Shown here: positions 24,038 to 36,681 of the stretch, in pieces | How the letters are laid out: each line of letters starts with the position of its first letter | Numbering within the stretch: the first letter of the stretch is position 1 | Assembly: GCA_022749755.1 (NCBI GenBank) | Contig: CM040442.1 | Location: 8,406,457-8,470,456, forward strand | Origin: Azadirachta indica | Lineage: Eukaryota > Streptophyta > Magnoliopsida > Sapindales > Meliaceae | Reading direction: 5' to 3' | DNA length: 64,000 nucleotides | The notes under the pieces: generated by a model | Seen by the model: only the letters and a program-made list of their open reading frames with translations | Told to the model about the DNA's origin: nothing | Database searches by the model: none | Position numbers and translations under genes: made by a program

Positions 24038-26545
24038 GGAAAGGAAACCCTAAGTGTTATTCTGTTTTCAGGTAAGTGTATGCGTTAATCTTGAGCGTCC
24101 AAATTTTGAATTGTGGACCGCACGATTTGGATTGACAAAATACCCTCAGGATCGAGAGATTTGAGTTCGACCTAATAGACGAAATTATCCTGGGGTGTGA
24201 CTCTGGCGTATGTAAATAGTACCTGTTTTGGACAATTAAACCCCTCTATTTCTCATCACAGCTAAACCTCTGTTTTGGGATTGGAATATTATATTACAAA
24301 GGCAATAGGGTTTGCGCATGCAAAATAGTTATATTAAATTATAACGAAATTAAGTTGCTCACTTGTAAAAGAATTGAGTATATGAAAGTGAGCCCATATT
24401 TGGCTCAATTTTTTAAACGTTTTTTTTAATTGTAGTTATAATATATTAATAAATATTTAGTTATTAATGTGTTATAAAATAGTATTTATTATTATTATTA
24501 TTATTTTAATATTTAATTTTTAGTTAAAAATTGAAAATAATTTTTTTTTATTTAATTATTATTAAATAAAGATATAATTGTTATTTTAATATAAATTAAA
24601 ATTTTTATGGATGTTTTCGAAATTAATAGGATTAATCAAGTTAAGTAACCAAATTTTAAGGAGTTAGATGTAATTAACCCCAAAAAATAAATGATAAAAG
24701 AAAGACATACATATCCATTCTTTCACTACCTAATTGCATTTTATGAAAGGAATTATTCAAAAATTCAATACATAAAATCTACATATGAGTTCACATTTGA
24801 TATAATTAGCGTATATGTCCTTCAAATGTTAACCAAAATGTATAAATTAACTTCATTATATTTATACTAGCTCCCTAATATTTTTTTAATTAAGATTAGT
24901 TTTTATTGATTATTTCTTTATTGTTTACGTCTCATTTTATTTATATATGTTGATTTAAGGAGATATATAAAATCCATTATATTTTACGAATTGTCAATTT
25001 TTTTTTAATAGAAAAAGAACGAAAGTCATAGAGATCAAATAAAAAAGCAAAGTGCATAAAAGAAAAATGTCCCAAATGTATAAAATAAAATGTTGAATGA
25101 TATCCTTAATTTTTCAAAAAGGAGAAAATGTTGAATTATTTTTTTATTGCTAATTAACATTGTTTCAACAAAAAAGTAAGTAAAAGTAAAAATCAACAAA
25201 ACAAAGTTATATATATAAAGAAGGGGAATGCCCATTACCCCTTTTTTTTGTCTAATATTCCATCAGCTCTCTGGTTTTTATTTTTTTCAATTTTATCTTT
25301 CATTTTAATTGACTTACAAATAGTAAAATCGAAAATATTAAAAATATTGAAAAGCAAAATTGAAATTCAGGAGAGTGATGAGATATTACAAAAAATATAT
25401 AGAATAATGAGATATTAGCTAAAAAGATAGGGGGGTAATACGCATTTTCCTATAAAGAATCAGTTTCATATTTTTTATATTTAACTTTAATTTTTGAATT
25501 TAAACACCTTCAACAATTGACATTAAAGAACCATTTGAGAGTATTAAAGAGAAAACGTTAATATATTTAGCATATATACATCTTCAACACTTTTTTAGTA
25601 GTTTTTAAAAAATTAATTACTGTTTGACTAATTGTTATCAAAAGTACTTATATTATATTTTCAATGTAAAATTAGGTATTAAGATTTATAATTAAAAAGC
25701 TTTTTTAGAAAGATACTTATTAGCTGATATTATACTAAACTTCAAGGGAGATATATGATAATAACTCTAAATTAATTAACAATTTAACTACTTGTACTTA
25801 AATTGGCTTGTATTATTCGATTTTGTTAGTGAAAATCCAATGATATGATGACAAAATTAAAGAGAAAAAGATAGAAGGATTCTTAAATATTATTTAAATC
25901 TCATTTAACATTAGTGACAAGTTCAGAATAAGTCGTCGTTGATATTGTCAGGTTTTAAATTTTTTGATTTGCATAGGAATATAATTAATTTCGAAGAATT
26001 AGTAACGAAAGAGGTGAAAACTTCTTCTATTTATGTCTTATTTAACAGATTGAGCAGGAAATGACTAATTTTTTAAAATATTGAGATTAAAATATATATT
26101 AAACTATATTTTACACAAATTAAATTATAGTGGTGGAATAACAAGGGATGTTATAAGTAAGATATGTTGGGAAAGAGAATTTCTTTAATTTCAATGAAGG
26201 GATATTAGTTATTGAGGACTAATTTGTTATAAATAATTAATATCTGTCCTTGTTTGTTAATATTGCCTAAACTTTATCACACATCTGAAAATTTAATAGA
26301 AATTATCCTTAAAGAAATATATATTATTGGTTAAGCAAGTTTACTGAATGCCCAATATTCCGGATCATTCCCTCTTCTTCTTCTTCCAAGTTATCTTCGT
26401 CGTCTCCTCAGCTCTTAGAAAATTATAACTTTTCTGTCATATTCAACCAACAGCCTAAAATATTTTCCCAGAAAAGAAAATTTCAGAAGAAAAAGGCCCA
26501 TTTGACTGGGAAGTTTCTTCGTCTTGTTTGAATTAAAGTAACCAA
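24038..26545. other. AT-rich intergenic region upstream of both the DUF1639 gene and GluTRBP
   Basis: The flanking genes diverge, so promoters lie at both ends. No coding sequence is supported. A small MITE sits at 25223-25450. The segment at about 25715-25760 resembles 19495-19540, a shared fragment of some dispersed repeat. A pyrimidine-rich TTCTTC stretch at about 26370-26395 lies just upstream of GluTRBP. Confidence 0.4.
25223..25450. mobile_element. Small Mutator-like MITE with perfect 9-bp target duplication
   Basis: The left end reads GGGGAATGCCCATTACCCC. The right end is its near reverse complement, GGGGGTAATACGCATTTTCC, and the inverted similarity continues inward for tens of bases. 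The element is flanked on both sides by the identical 9-mer TATAAAGAA (25214-25222 and 25451-25459). A 9-bp duplication with inverted ends is typical of Mutator-superfamily elements. It has no coding capacity (228 bp). Confidence 0.8.
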
Positions 26546-28677
26546 ATGCTTCTCCAAACCCAATCTTTAACACCCCATCTTCTTCCTCCTTTGATTCCTC
26601 TCAACTCCATCACCAAACCTCAATTCGTTCCTTTTAAACAAACCCCATTTCGGAAAATTTCTCTAAAATGCTCGGTTTCGATGGTTTCTGACCAAACAGG
26701 GACAGCGACCCATGTGGGAGTATCAAACGACAAGCCGCTTCCTGCTGAGGTTTCCAGGACTATCATGGAGTTGTCGTCTATTGGCACTCTTTCTCTGTTG
26801 ACTTCAGAGGATTGGCCTTTGGGTGTTGGTGTTAGATTTGCCGTTGACGATGAAGGGACTCCGGTTTTGTGCTTAACTGAATCTTTTAAAGACTTGAGTG
26901 TGGACAAGAAGTCCAGTCTTCATGTTCAGGTAAGTTAGTTGCAACTGTTGAGCTTTTTTCTTTCTCTTTTTCTTGTATTGTAATATTTTTGAAGCGTTAT
27001 TGATGAATTAATATGGTGTTTATTTGAATTTGAATCAGTTGGAGCAATGTGGATTGAGGACTCCTCAGTGTACAATTCAAGGCAGTCTTGACAAACCACA
27101 GGATAGAATGATTTTGAAGGTATTTTCTTTCTCCTTTCTCCTTGGTGCTTTAAATTTCTAAAATTTTTATCATGATGGTCAAAAGCTGCAATGTCTTTCA
27201 AAAAAGGAAACATTTAACTACACTATATACTCTGATAAGATAGTGATGAAATTATGACTGCTTTGTGGCAAATGGTCCAATCAGGCAGTCAGGCTGGTGC
27301 TGAGCAACATTTTTCACTTTGTGTTGTGGATTAGCTATTTCAGTACTCATTTCAATTTAACATTTTTAACCTTTGATTTGCGTGATTTTAGAAAGGTGCA
27401 TTGAATACATACTTTCAAGCAATTTAGTGTATGATTGCTATTGCATAAGAGGTACCATTTGCCTCCCTCAAGCTGCTTATGTGCTGTGAATTTCTTAAGT
27501 TTGTTAGAATTTATTAGAAATTTGCTTATTTAATTCTGTAATTATGTTCATTCTCAAAGCTCGATCCAGCTGTCAATTTGATTTGTTGGTCTTGCTAAAG
27601 TTTCTATTGACTGCTTTATGGTAGTTGAACTTAAAAGTCACCAGCGTGGAAATACAGTGATATTTGGTCACTTAGGTCAATCTAAGTTCTAGGCTAACAT
27701 AGGAATTTGGTAGGTATTAGTAACTTCTCACAAGTTTGGATTTGGAAATATATCATAGCTTATAGTAACCCTACATGCATTCATTTATTCTTAAAAGTTT
27801 TTACTGTTATTATTGATTGTTGAAGGGTGCAGCTTTGAATAACTGACCTTACGATATTTGAGATGATATCACTAGAATTTGTAGCATTAATATGTCATTT
27901 TTTTCACTTCCAAGAATTTGCATTGGAACTATAGCAAGGTCTTAAAATGAGTTGAACTGCTGATGTTTGATAAACTGCCAAAACTTGGCTACTAAATTTA
28001 AGATTTTCTTACATGCCCTACATTTATCTTACATATGCTTTAAATACTCTTGATCTCACTTATGTCCTTGATAGTTTTCAGCTTTATTATGATATTGACC
28101 AGGATGAGAAGTTGAGAATGATTTCTCAGTACAGTTAAAAATTTACTGTAGTCTTCTGATTCAGTATTTTTTGAATTTGCTACTAAGAGTTTAAAATTAG
28201 TCTTACAATATGACTCCTCGATATTAATGTTTGGATATTCCATTTTTCTTCCAGCGGCTTCATTCAGTGTGGAAAAGGAGATTTGGAGAAGAAGTTGATG
28301 AAGAACTCATACATGTTGTTGCAGTGGAACGAGTACTGCAGATGGAAGACTTTGCGGAGGTATGTTGAGCATTCACCTCTGATGGTTGTTTATAATGTGA
28401 TTTACTTTATAATATTTTCCTTTTGTTTACTGACTACTGGGGCAAGTTTAACGATTTAATTGAAGAATAAATTTGATGTTTGGAAATATTTCAGGATGGC
28501 ATATGGGTGTCTTCGTCAGATTATAGAAAGGCAAGCCCAGATCCGCTCAGAGACTGTGCAGAAAAGATTGTCAATGAGGTTAATTCCAATAATATGGATG
28601 ATGTCTACCGCTTTTGCAACATATATGTTGATTTGGACTTCCAGGTTTGCAGTCAATCCCATTTTTGTCAATTGCTC

Positions 28678-28708
<31 letters not shown>

Positions 28709-29445
28709 GGGGTTTCTCTGTCCAGCTTCTTGGGTTCTGAAGCTTGAACCATTTTGGTTTTTAATTCAACTTTAGGAATAATTTCATGAGGAAATTTATG
28801 ATTTAATCTTGTATCATCAGGAATGACATATCTTTGTGTGGATCGTGCTGTACTTAATGAATTAAACCATTGTAATGGTCTCAAATTGGAGATTTGGACA
28901 TTTTTAGGATAAAAGTGATCTAAGTTAAACTGTCAGGAGCACTCTGAAGCAGCTGTGCAATCTTACTTTTTGTTTTTTTTTCTCTTTTACATATTCATTT
29001 ATCCCGTGTGTCTTGCAACTTTGTTATTTATATTGATGTGTTACAAGTTTCAAAATTGTTTGATTTGTGATTCAAGGATGCATTATTGAATGCTGTATAG
29101 GATTGATTTTGTTTCAGAGATAAATGGAACTATACACTTCTGGAGCTTTGGAGCTTCTTATAAATCTGTATTACTATTCTCATGAAATTGCAATTGGCTT
29201 GGCAGGTTTCAGAAGCAAAGATGCTATGGGTTGATCGATTAGGCTTTGACATGCGCCTCTGCTCACCTCAAAAGGGCATATTTGATGTCCGGATCCCTTT
29301 CCCTAGAGAAGTGACAGATGAAAAGGGTGCAAAGTCCTCATTTAATTGCATGTCACAGCTAGCATGGGAAGTGGAAAAAAACTATCAAGCACGTAACTTT
29401 AAGAAGGTGAAACATTTGAAGCAAATAACATATAAGGGATTGTGA
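26546..29445 (+). CDS. GluTRBP: Glutamyl-tRNA reductase-binding protein (GluTRBP/PGR7-like), plastid, 5 exons, 319 aa
   Basis: The product resembles Arabidopsis GluTRBP (PGR7), a chloroplast protein with a flavin-reductase-like split barrel. It binds glutamyl-tRNA reductase and affects the first committed step of tetrapyrrole synthesis. Exons are 26546-26929, 27039-27119, 28255-28359, 28495-28644 and 29206-29445; all are phase 0 with GT-AG borders, 960 nt in total. The first about 45 residues are a likely transit peptide, rich in S, T, P and hydrophobic residues without acidic ones. Conserved stretches include TIMELSSIGTLSLLTSEDWP, WKRRFGEEVDEELIHVVAVE, DYRKASPDPLRDCAEKIV, and VDRLGFDMRLCSP in the last exon, which ends near FKKVKHLKQITYKGL. 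Fragments of intron 4 and exon 5 occur again at 60494-61291 and 62826-62939. Confidence 0.92.
28680..28708 (+). repeat. Poly-T tract in GluTRBP intron 4
   Basis: This is an uninterrupted run of about 29 T. It lies just downstream of the exon 4 donor and is a likely length-variable site. Confidence 0.9.
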
Positions 29446-30829
29446 TGAATTGTTTTTTCTAACACATTTTGTAGCATAACATTGGTATTTGAGGCCTATG
29501 AAAATGTTTTCTAGTTGGCCTTGTATCAATTTGGTTTTCACGTGCTTTAAAAGAGTTTATTCGTTGATGTTAAAACTCTTCATTTACTAATGGAGTACAT
29601 ATACGCAATTAAAATACACTCTTTTGCAGGCTATTTTATAACTAAAATCACCTTTATTTCCTGATAAAACTGCATCTCTATGCATAGGATTACTTACTTT
29701 TGTGATGAGTTGGCTGTGGATGTGCAAGTCTTAACTGTAATGTGAATTCTTACTTCATGTGTCTAAATGGTGGTAAGTTTCATCATCGACGTGGGAATCA
29801 ATGCTGTAAGCATGTAGATGTATAATGGTGAGGCAAATCTGCATGATGGTTTCTGGAGTTACAATAATAGAGTAATAATAAGCCTCTTTGGATGAGTTTT
29901 CAATGATCCGAAAATCCTATACCTTTTAAGTTCCCTAAAGGAAACATAAAATTATTTTGTACTCTTCTCCCAACCCAGATCTTTTAGACATGAAACTTAA
30001 GTGATTTGGAAGACTATCAAAGTTGACAGATAAAAAGTTAAAAAGAAGCATGAACAAGTCCGGAAGACTAATTATAAATTTGGACCCATGAATGTTGGTC
30101 TCTTAACATAACTGGAAGCGCTTCTAAAATGACAAGTGGATTTCGAGATCTCTTATTGATGAAGGTTGTTCGGTTTCTGAGATGTTTTGTCTGCCAATGA
30201 GGTTTTGTGTGAATTTGGGTACGTCTCCCTTTTAGTTTTTACCTTATCTAGTATATATCTGGAGGAGAAAGGTAAACGAGTGATACAGAAGAAACCAACC
30301 GAAAGGAAAAAATGGAAATATGCACAGAAACTGAAGGCAATATAAAAGCTCAAATGGTAGTTGAATCGTTACGAGGAATGGGCATTTTCCGGAAGTGGCT
30401 TAGGAAAGCATTAAGAATCTTAAACCTGTCAGAAAAATCCTTGAAAACTAGTAGAGAAATCAAGAGCTCTTGCCTTGACAGTAGATAAAACTGGTCCAAA
30501 ATTGGAATAGATGAAACTGGCTGTGTAGGCTTCTTAACCTGTTTATAAATGCTACTTGCAGAATTATGGAGTTTTAATTAATCAGATTGCAGTGCGAGTA
30601 AAATAGGTGAAATATACTGCAAATGAGATGGAGAAGCTGCTGAGCTTCTGTTTCAGCCAAATCTAAGAAAGTTTGGCAGCTCCAGATACTCGCACGTCAT
30701 GGCTAAACAATAGTTCATTTGAGAATATAACAATGCATGCAAAACAACACCAAAATCAGCTTAAGAAAGGATATCAACCTTTCTAACAACATCACTCAGT
30801 ACCAAAAATATTTCCCATAACAAAAACAA
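29446..30829. other. Intergenic region between convergent GluTRBP and NLR1
   Basis: The first 300 bases or so form the GluTRBP 3' flank and are the parent of part of the copy at 60953-61291. The rest is of more mixed base composition than other spacers, but no frame, domain or splice pattern supports a gene. Confidence 0.35.
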
Positions 30830-31086
30830 TAAAAGACTTCGTTCCATGAAACATAGCATGTCCCAAGATAAAGGAACAGAGCTTACAAATTAACAGTCAT
30901 ACAACTTGTTTACTTAGTGCCCAAAAGGTTATTACACATCTTTGCTGACAAAACAAGCAACAGCTTTCATTCCATGAAACATAGCATGTCCAAACAAAGA
31001 AGATTAAAGCATACGCATTAACAGAGTCTTACAACTCAAGTGCCCACAAGGTTATTAAACGTCCTTGGTGACAAAACAAGAAGCCA
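30830..31086. repeat. About 130-bp tandem duplication in the 3' flank of NLR1
   Basis: Two adjacent units (about 30830-30960 and 30961-31086) share CCATGAAACATAGCATGTCC, a CATTAACAGAGT-type phrase, and GTGCCCAAAAGGTTATTA followed by GTGACAAAACAAG. A matching pair lies at the equivalent place behind NLR2 (39262-39520). The tandem duplication therefore predates the NLR gene duplication. Confidence 0.75.
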
Positions 31087-31197
31087 TACAATCTTTTAAA
31101 AAAAAAAAAAAAAGCAAACGACACAAAAAGTCTGAGATTTATCCGCTTGATCCATAGAAGAATGAACTTATCATCACTGTTTCCAGCCAAGTTCACC

Positions 31198-34100
31198 TTA
31201 GCTGCCATTAGCCATATCGGAGGGGGAGCCCATCATTCCAGTATCCCTTGTTACATAAAGTTCAAAATTGATATTTAAATTAGTGGGATAATAAGAAAAA
31301 GCTCACATAAACCATAGGTCTGTAGAATATACGTGTAATGAAAGCATACCTGGAAATCAATTCTTCTGGTGGAGGTCCTTCAATCAAAGTCTTTTCGAGG
31401 AAGGTTACTTCTGAACTGTTTGGTGAGGATTGCTTCAGATTTTCTAACCATGATTTATCTCCTCTAATTCCTTTCAAACATGGGGGTGATGTCAATTTTT
31501 GTTGATGATCAAGCCACAATGAGATGGGAAACTTCTCCAATTTACTGCATTTCCATATGCCAATTTCTTGCATGGAATGACTTGTGGTTTCACCCTGGTT
31601 CATGAACCGTAATTTAGGTAGGTTATACAATGTCAGCTTCCGTAGTCTCTGCCAGCCGATATTACCGGTATAATCATCAATTACCTTCTCCAAATTTGGA
31701 CAATGCGCAATAACTATCTCTTCAAGATTTCCGAGATTTCGCCAAACATAAAATTTGAAGAGATGCTTTAAGTTCTGGCAGTAAGAGACATCCAAAAATT
31801 TCAAGTTGCAAAGCTTTGGTATTGTCAACTGAGTTAGAGTACCACAATCCACTAGCAGCAATTCTGATGTATGGAATGGGAGCCAATTTTGATCATTAGG
31901 GAACTCCTTTATGAATACTAAGCTGTTGTCTCTCAGTTTGCCATTGTACAATCCGCCCACACAAAATTTGTAACTCCAAAGGTGACCCCATTGCGGAGAA
32001 CGGATGTATTGGGAGTAAACTTGTAAGCTAGCAAAAGAAATCTCAAGAACACCAAAACGTACAAATTTTTGGACATCCTCTATGAATGCTGCTGTACTGC
32101 CGTCTTGCATTGGAGGCATGAGTGCTGCATCTTGCATTGGAGGCTTCTGTATCCAACAAAAGTCACATCCTATCGTTGAAAGTTCTTGTAAATGCCGGAG
32201 TTGGGCTACAAGAGCAGAAGGAAATTGTTTTACTCGAGTTCGGGACAGGTTCAGACGTGTGAGTTTAGTCAAGTGATTCATTCCATCAGGCAATTCTTCT
32301 ATAAGGCAATCAGAAACATCTAGAATCGACAGTTCCTCAAGCTTTAACAATGATGGCAATGCAGTTATAGGACAACCCGAAATGTTCAGAACTATCAGTG
32401 ACACAAGCTCTGATAACAATGGCAATTCTGCTATAGGGCAACCAGAAACGTCCAGAACCGTCAGTGCCACAAGTGCTGATAACGATGGCAAAATTCTTAC
32501 GCGAGTTCGAGATAGTTTCAGCCATAAGAGTTTAATCAAGTTATTCATCCCAACCGGCAGTTCTTCTATAGGGCTACCAGAAACGTCCAGAACCATTAGT
32601 GCCACAAGCTCCGATAGTAATGGAAGCCAAGTCAAGTGAACGCAATTTCGTAGAAGTAAAACAGTCAAATGCTTTAAACAAGAGAGGGATTCCGGCCCAA
32701 GGCGCACTTGTGTATCGGATAAGTCAAGAATTTTAAGGTTTGGGAAGCTGTTGAAGAAGTCTTGATCAAGCTGAACGTCTAGGGGGTTGCCTTGTAGAAT
32801 CAATGTTGATAACTTGTCATAAATGGGTGCAGTTGGCATCTGTTTCAGATTAGTTCTCACAAGTGAGACTCTTTCAACATCTTCACCCCAATCTTCATAT
32901 GCAATCTTTTCAAGTCTACACTCAAACTTAGCGTAAAAACGAGGATTTTCTTTCTCTATTTTCACAAGCATATCCCATACGATAGGATGCATCTGAACTA
33001 TTACTTCTCCATTCTCATACACTACAGTCGCCAGGAGGGAGGCATCTTTCAGCTCCTCCAGTACCTCCTTCGCTTCTCCCATCATTTCCTCTATGCCTTC
33101 TTCACTTAATAAACCTTCCCCCATCCAATACTTCATTAGCTCCGTTGCTAAAAAAGCATGATTTCTTGGATACATCGTGCAATAAAGAAGACATTCTTTG
33201 GCGCAACTGTTGCTACTGTGCTTCAATTGCTCATAGCTGAGCATCAAATCTTGATATACCCCGTCTTCTAGGTATTTCAAGTTAGTAAAGGCAGCAGATT
33301 CCCTCTTCAAACATCTTTTAGCTGAGAAAAACCCATACCCTTGATGTTTCCTCAGGTACTTCGCAACTGCTACAACCGCAAGCGGCAGACCACCGCATTC
33401 CTTCGCTATCTTCTTCAGATTGGATTGAATTTCTTCCGTTAACAAAGTTCCCCTAATGCCGATTTCATTTATGAGCAGCTCATAGGCTTCCTCATTGGAT
33501 AATGGCCTCAATAGAATTCCCTTATAACACTTCATTTGAGTGCACACTGAGAGAGATCGAGAAGTTATTATTATTGATATGTTGGAATTGAAAATTGTTG
33601 GAAATCCAATCTCTTCAAGAGAAAAGGCTTTCCTCATATTATCCAACACTAGCAAAACATTTTTCTTCTTCAGCAAGGCCTTCTTCAACACAATGGCATT
33701 ATCCCGAACACTACCACTAATAGGAAGCTTCGGATCAATTTTATTAGCTATCTTCGTTTGTAGTTTCAGAACATCATCTTCATTTGACACATCAACCCAA
33801 ACAAAAGTAATGAAACGTCTTCTGTTATCCTGCAATATTCTGTTGCAAACATGTGCCACAGTCTCAGTCTTACCGACACCACAGGCTCCATAAACACCGA
33901 TTATTCCACTGCGGATATATGGAGTGTTGTTAACTATCATCGACATTATCTCCTGAATAGCTTTATTTCCCTGTTGTCCCACTAAACCTCCACGGATCCT
34001 CACAAATTCACCCTGCTCTTCTTCATTCTCAACACTAACGTTAATTCCTCGATTCTGAAACTCATCTCTCAATTTTTTTACCCGTTTCTTAATCTGAGAA

Positions 34101-36681
34101 ATGTATTTTCCAACCAGGTAGCTTCTTCGATAATCAGCCAAACACGAACACATGCCAAAGAAATCCCAAGGCTCCACATTGCGACAGTAATTAATCATCT
34201 CAAGTGTTTCCTGAGCGTCGTGCATTAGTTGAGACCGATGATCAGCAACCTCTGACCTGCTACTGCCTAAAATTTGAACAATATTTCGTAAGATGTGCTC
34301 TTCCTCGTAAAGGTAACTCGAGTACTCTTCGTGAATCTTAAGATAGCTGGAGCATTCCTCGAAAGCTACGCGTACACAAGGTGTAACAATCGCTGTTACA
34401 CAACCAACTACGCCGGTAACAACGGCTATAATTTCTGCTACTGTCCAGAAATAATGAATAGGCCGATGAGTTGTTTGCGGTAGAGGTTGGATAAACGTAC
34501 CATAATATGTATATTTTTACAAGCTTAAATCATACAAAAGAAAAAGGGCGATAATAATTTCTTCAGAACATTGGTGGAACAGCAAATTATGCTATAATTT
34601 GATCAATTTTAATAATTTAGCCCCCGATATATCCTTAAAATCAGAAAAAAAATGGGATAATAATTTTTTTATCCTTTCGCGTTAGAAAAATAATAAACTA
34701 TGATATTTTTGTAGATATTTTTCGCGGATATTATTGTTATGACATTGAAAATAGGATACATAAGACAAAGGGTGGAAGCTAAATTATTAAAATTGAGAAA
34801 ATATTTATTATAAATGATTAAAATCGAGGAAATGTTTGTCGTAGTTTATTATATTCATAAAGATTATGATGAAAATATTATTATCCTGTAAAAAGTGCAA
34901 GGACTAGATTCTTAAAGAATGGTGTCTTAATTTATTATTTCGCCAAAATTTACCAAAAACATGCTATTATCATAGAAAGAGTGTAGTAGCTGAGTGTATG
35001 GTATAACTTCTAATTATTACGATGACAACATTTTCATCCGTAGGGTCAATGAAAAAAGGCGAATTTGTACAATTTAACAATTTAGTTCCTAATACATTAT
35101 TAAAAGTAAGATAATAACAAAATAATTATATGCTAAATTGTAAGAATTGAGCAAAACATGTTCTAATTTATTGTTTTACTGAATGTTAAGAACCAAAATA
35201 TTATTATATTTATAATTATCTATATTTATATTGAATTAATATCGTGTTTATAAATTAATAATTTAGTTATTTTGATAACACACTCAGACATCTACTTGTA
35301 ATTTTGTAAAATTTCTACTTTTACACACATGAAAAAGAGTTTTTAGTAAGACTCAAACTTGTACTCTCAATTTGAAGGTATAGATTCTTACCAGGGTGGC
35401 TACTATGGTATACTCTCGTACTTATAAATTTTAACAAATTAATTTGTAAGTTTAGTTATTTTTATTTTACGCAGATCCCTGTTAATAAAGAGACAATAAT
35501 TTTACTAGCAAATGCAGATAATCAATCTACATGGTAAGGAAATGATTGGCGTAAATAATAGAAGCCCGTGAACAGTTTGCGGGAAAGTACTTTTACAAGC
35601 TTATACCGTAAAAAAGAAAATGGAAAATTTTCATTTTAGCTCATTTTTATTTAAAATTTTTAAAAATAACCACCTTCATAATTTGATTTTATAACTAGTT
35701 GAGAAAACGTATTTTAGAAAAAAATACCCTCGTAATCACATTTCATTCTCAAAATATATTTTTTGACTTTGTGCTCAAAATAGTTGAGTACATAAAATTC
35801 ATACACCAATCAAATATCTGTTTTGATTTTGTACTTAAAATAAATACAAATTTTGAGTGCATAGAATTTGTACTTGAAACAAATAGTTAGGAGTGCCATA
35901 ATGCAAATAACATGAAGTCGAAATTATATTTTCGAGTGCAAAATGATATACGAGAAAATTTATATTCTTTTTGACTACATGGATGATTCCGTTTAATTTT
36001 ATATTTTTTGGTTAATTATGAAAACATTTATGAAGGTGACTGTATATAAAAATTGCCTCTCAATATAAGCTATAAATAAAAATTTCCTAAAGAAAAGGGT
36101 ATTAACATTTTTGTTTCAGCTTTGGTGAAAGGACAAATTAATTAAGTTTTAACTTACACAATTCTAACAATATTTTGATATCTAATATATTATTAAAAGC
36201 AGGAAAAAAGTGGGTAACATATATATATATATATATATATAATCCTTTGCCAACTAACAAACTATGAACATGGCCTGCCCAATTATAACATTTCAGTAGA
36301 TGTTATGGTGTTGAAAATGGAGTATCAAAAGTGAAGGGTGGAGACTAAATTGTTAAAATTGTGAGAAACTTTATCCTAATTAATTATTTTTCCAAAGGTT
36401 AGGTACTCAAATTAAACTTCTAAGGGATTTGAAGGATAAAAAATACCATAATGGATTTAAGCTTATAGATTTCACTAACAAGCAAGGCAAGAAATTTGGA
36501 GTTATTAATTTTTTTCAAAGTAAGAAATTATGAATATATATCCTTCTCCCGAATTTTAATATAAAATTAAATCACAAACAACTTAATTAATCTTAAAATC
36601 TAAGAGATTGAAAACAAATTAACTAAGAATAATAATACGAAAATTAGTAAATAAAGATCAAATCGATTACATACCTGGCAT
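31198..36681 (-). CDS. CC-NBS-LRR disease-resistance protein (NLR1), 3 coding exons, 1048 aa
   Basis: This is an intracellular immune receptor of the coiled-coil NB-ARC LRR class, related to the RPS2/RPS5 group. Exon 1 codes only ATGCCAG (36675-36681). Exon 2 is 31350-34440 and exon 3 is 31198-31246 (stop 31198-31200). Phases match and give 3147 nt. The same borders fit NLR2. NB-ARC motifs are P-loop GACGVGKT (187-194), RNBS-A FVWVDVS (215-221), kinase-2 LLVLDN (265-270), RNBS-B TSRS (295-298), GGLPLAVV (352-359) and an MHD site that reads MHP (486-488). From about residue 530 there are many LRRs, including near-identical 23-residue units with LDVSGCPI and ELP. The N-terminus is hydrophobic, then helical, with FEECSSYLKIHEEYSSYL. 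A start at the internal Met75 is the alternative. Intron 1 is 2234 bp and holds a MITE; intron 2 is 103 bp. Confidence 0.87.
35621..36087. mobile_element. MITE with inverted ends in NLR1 intron 1
   Basis: The left end GGAAAATTTTCATTTTAGCT and the right end, whose reverse complement reads GGAAATTTTTATTTATAGCT, are inverted repeats. A second inverted pair further in contains CACCTTCATAA. Flanking 9-mers AAAAGAAAA (35612-35620) and TAAAGAAAA (36088-36096) match at eight of nine positions. NLR2 intron 1 lacks it at the equivalent place, so it probably inserted after the gene duplication. No coding capacity. Confidence 0.6.

Noticed and set aside
36219..36242. AT dinucleotide run, with similar runs at 38658, 38895, 44135, 58322 and 61609
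   Set aside because: These are ordinary microsatellites in AT-rich plant DNA, with no structure beyond the repeat.
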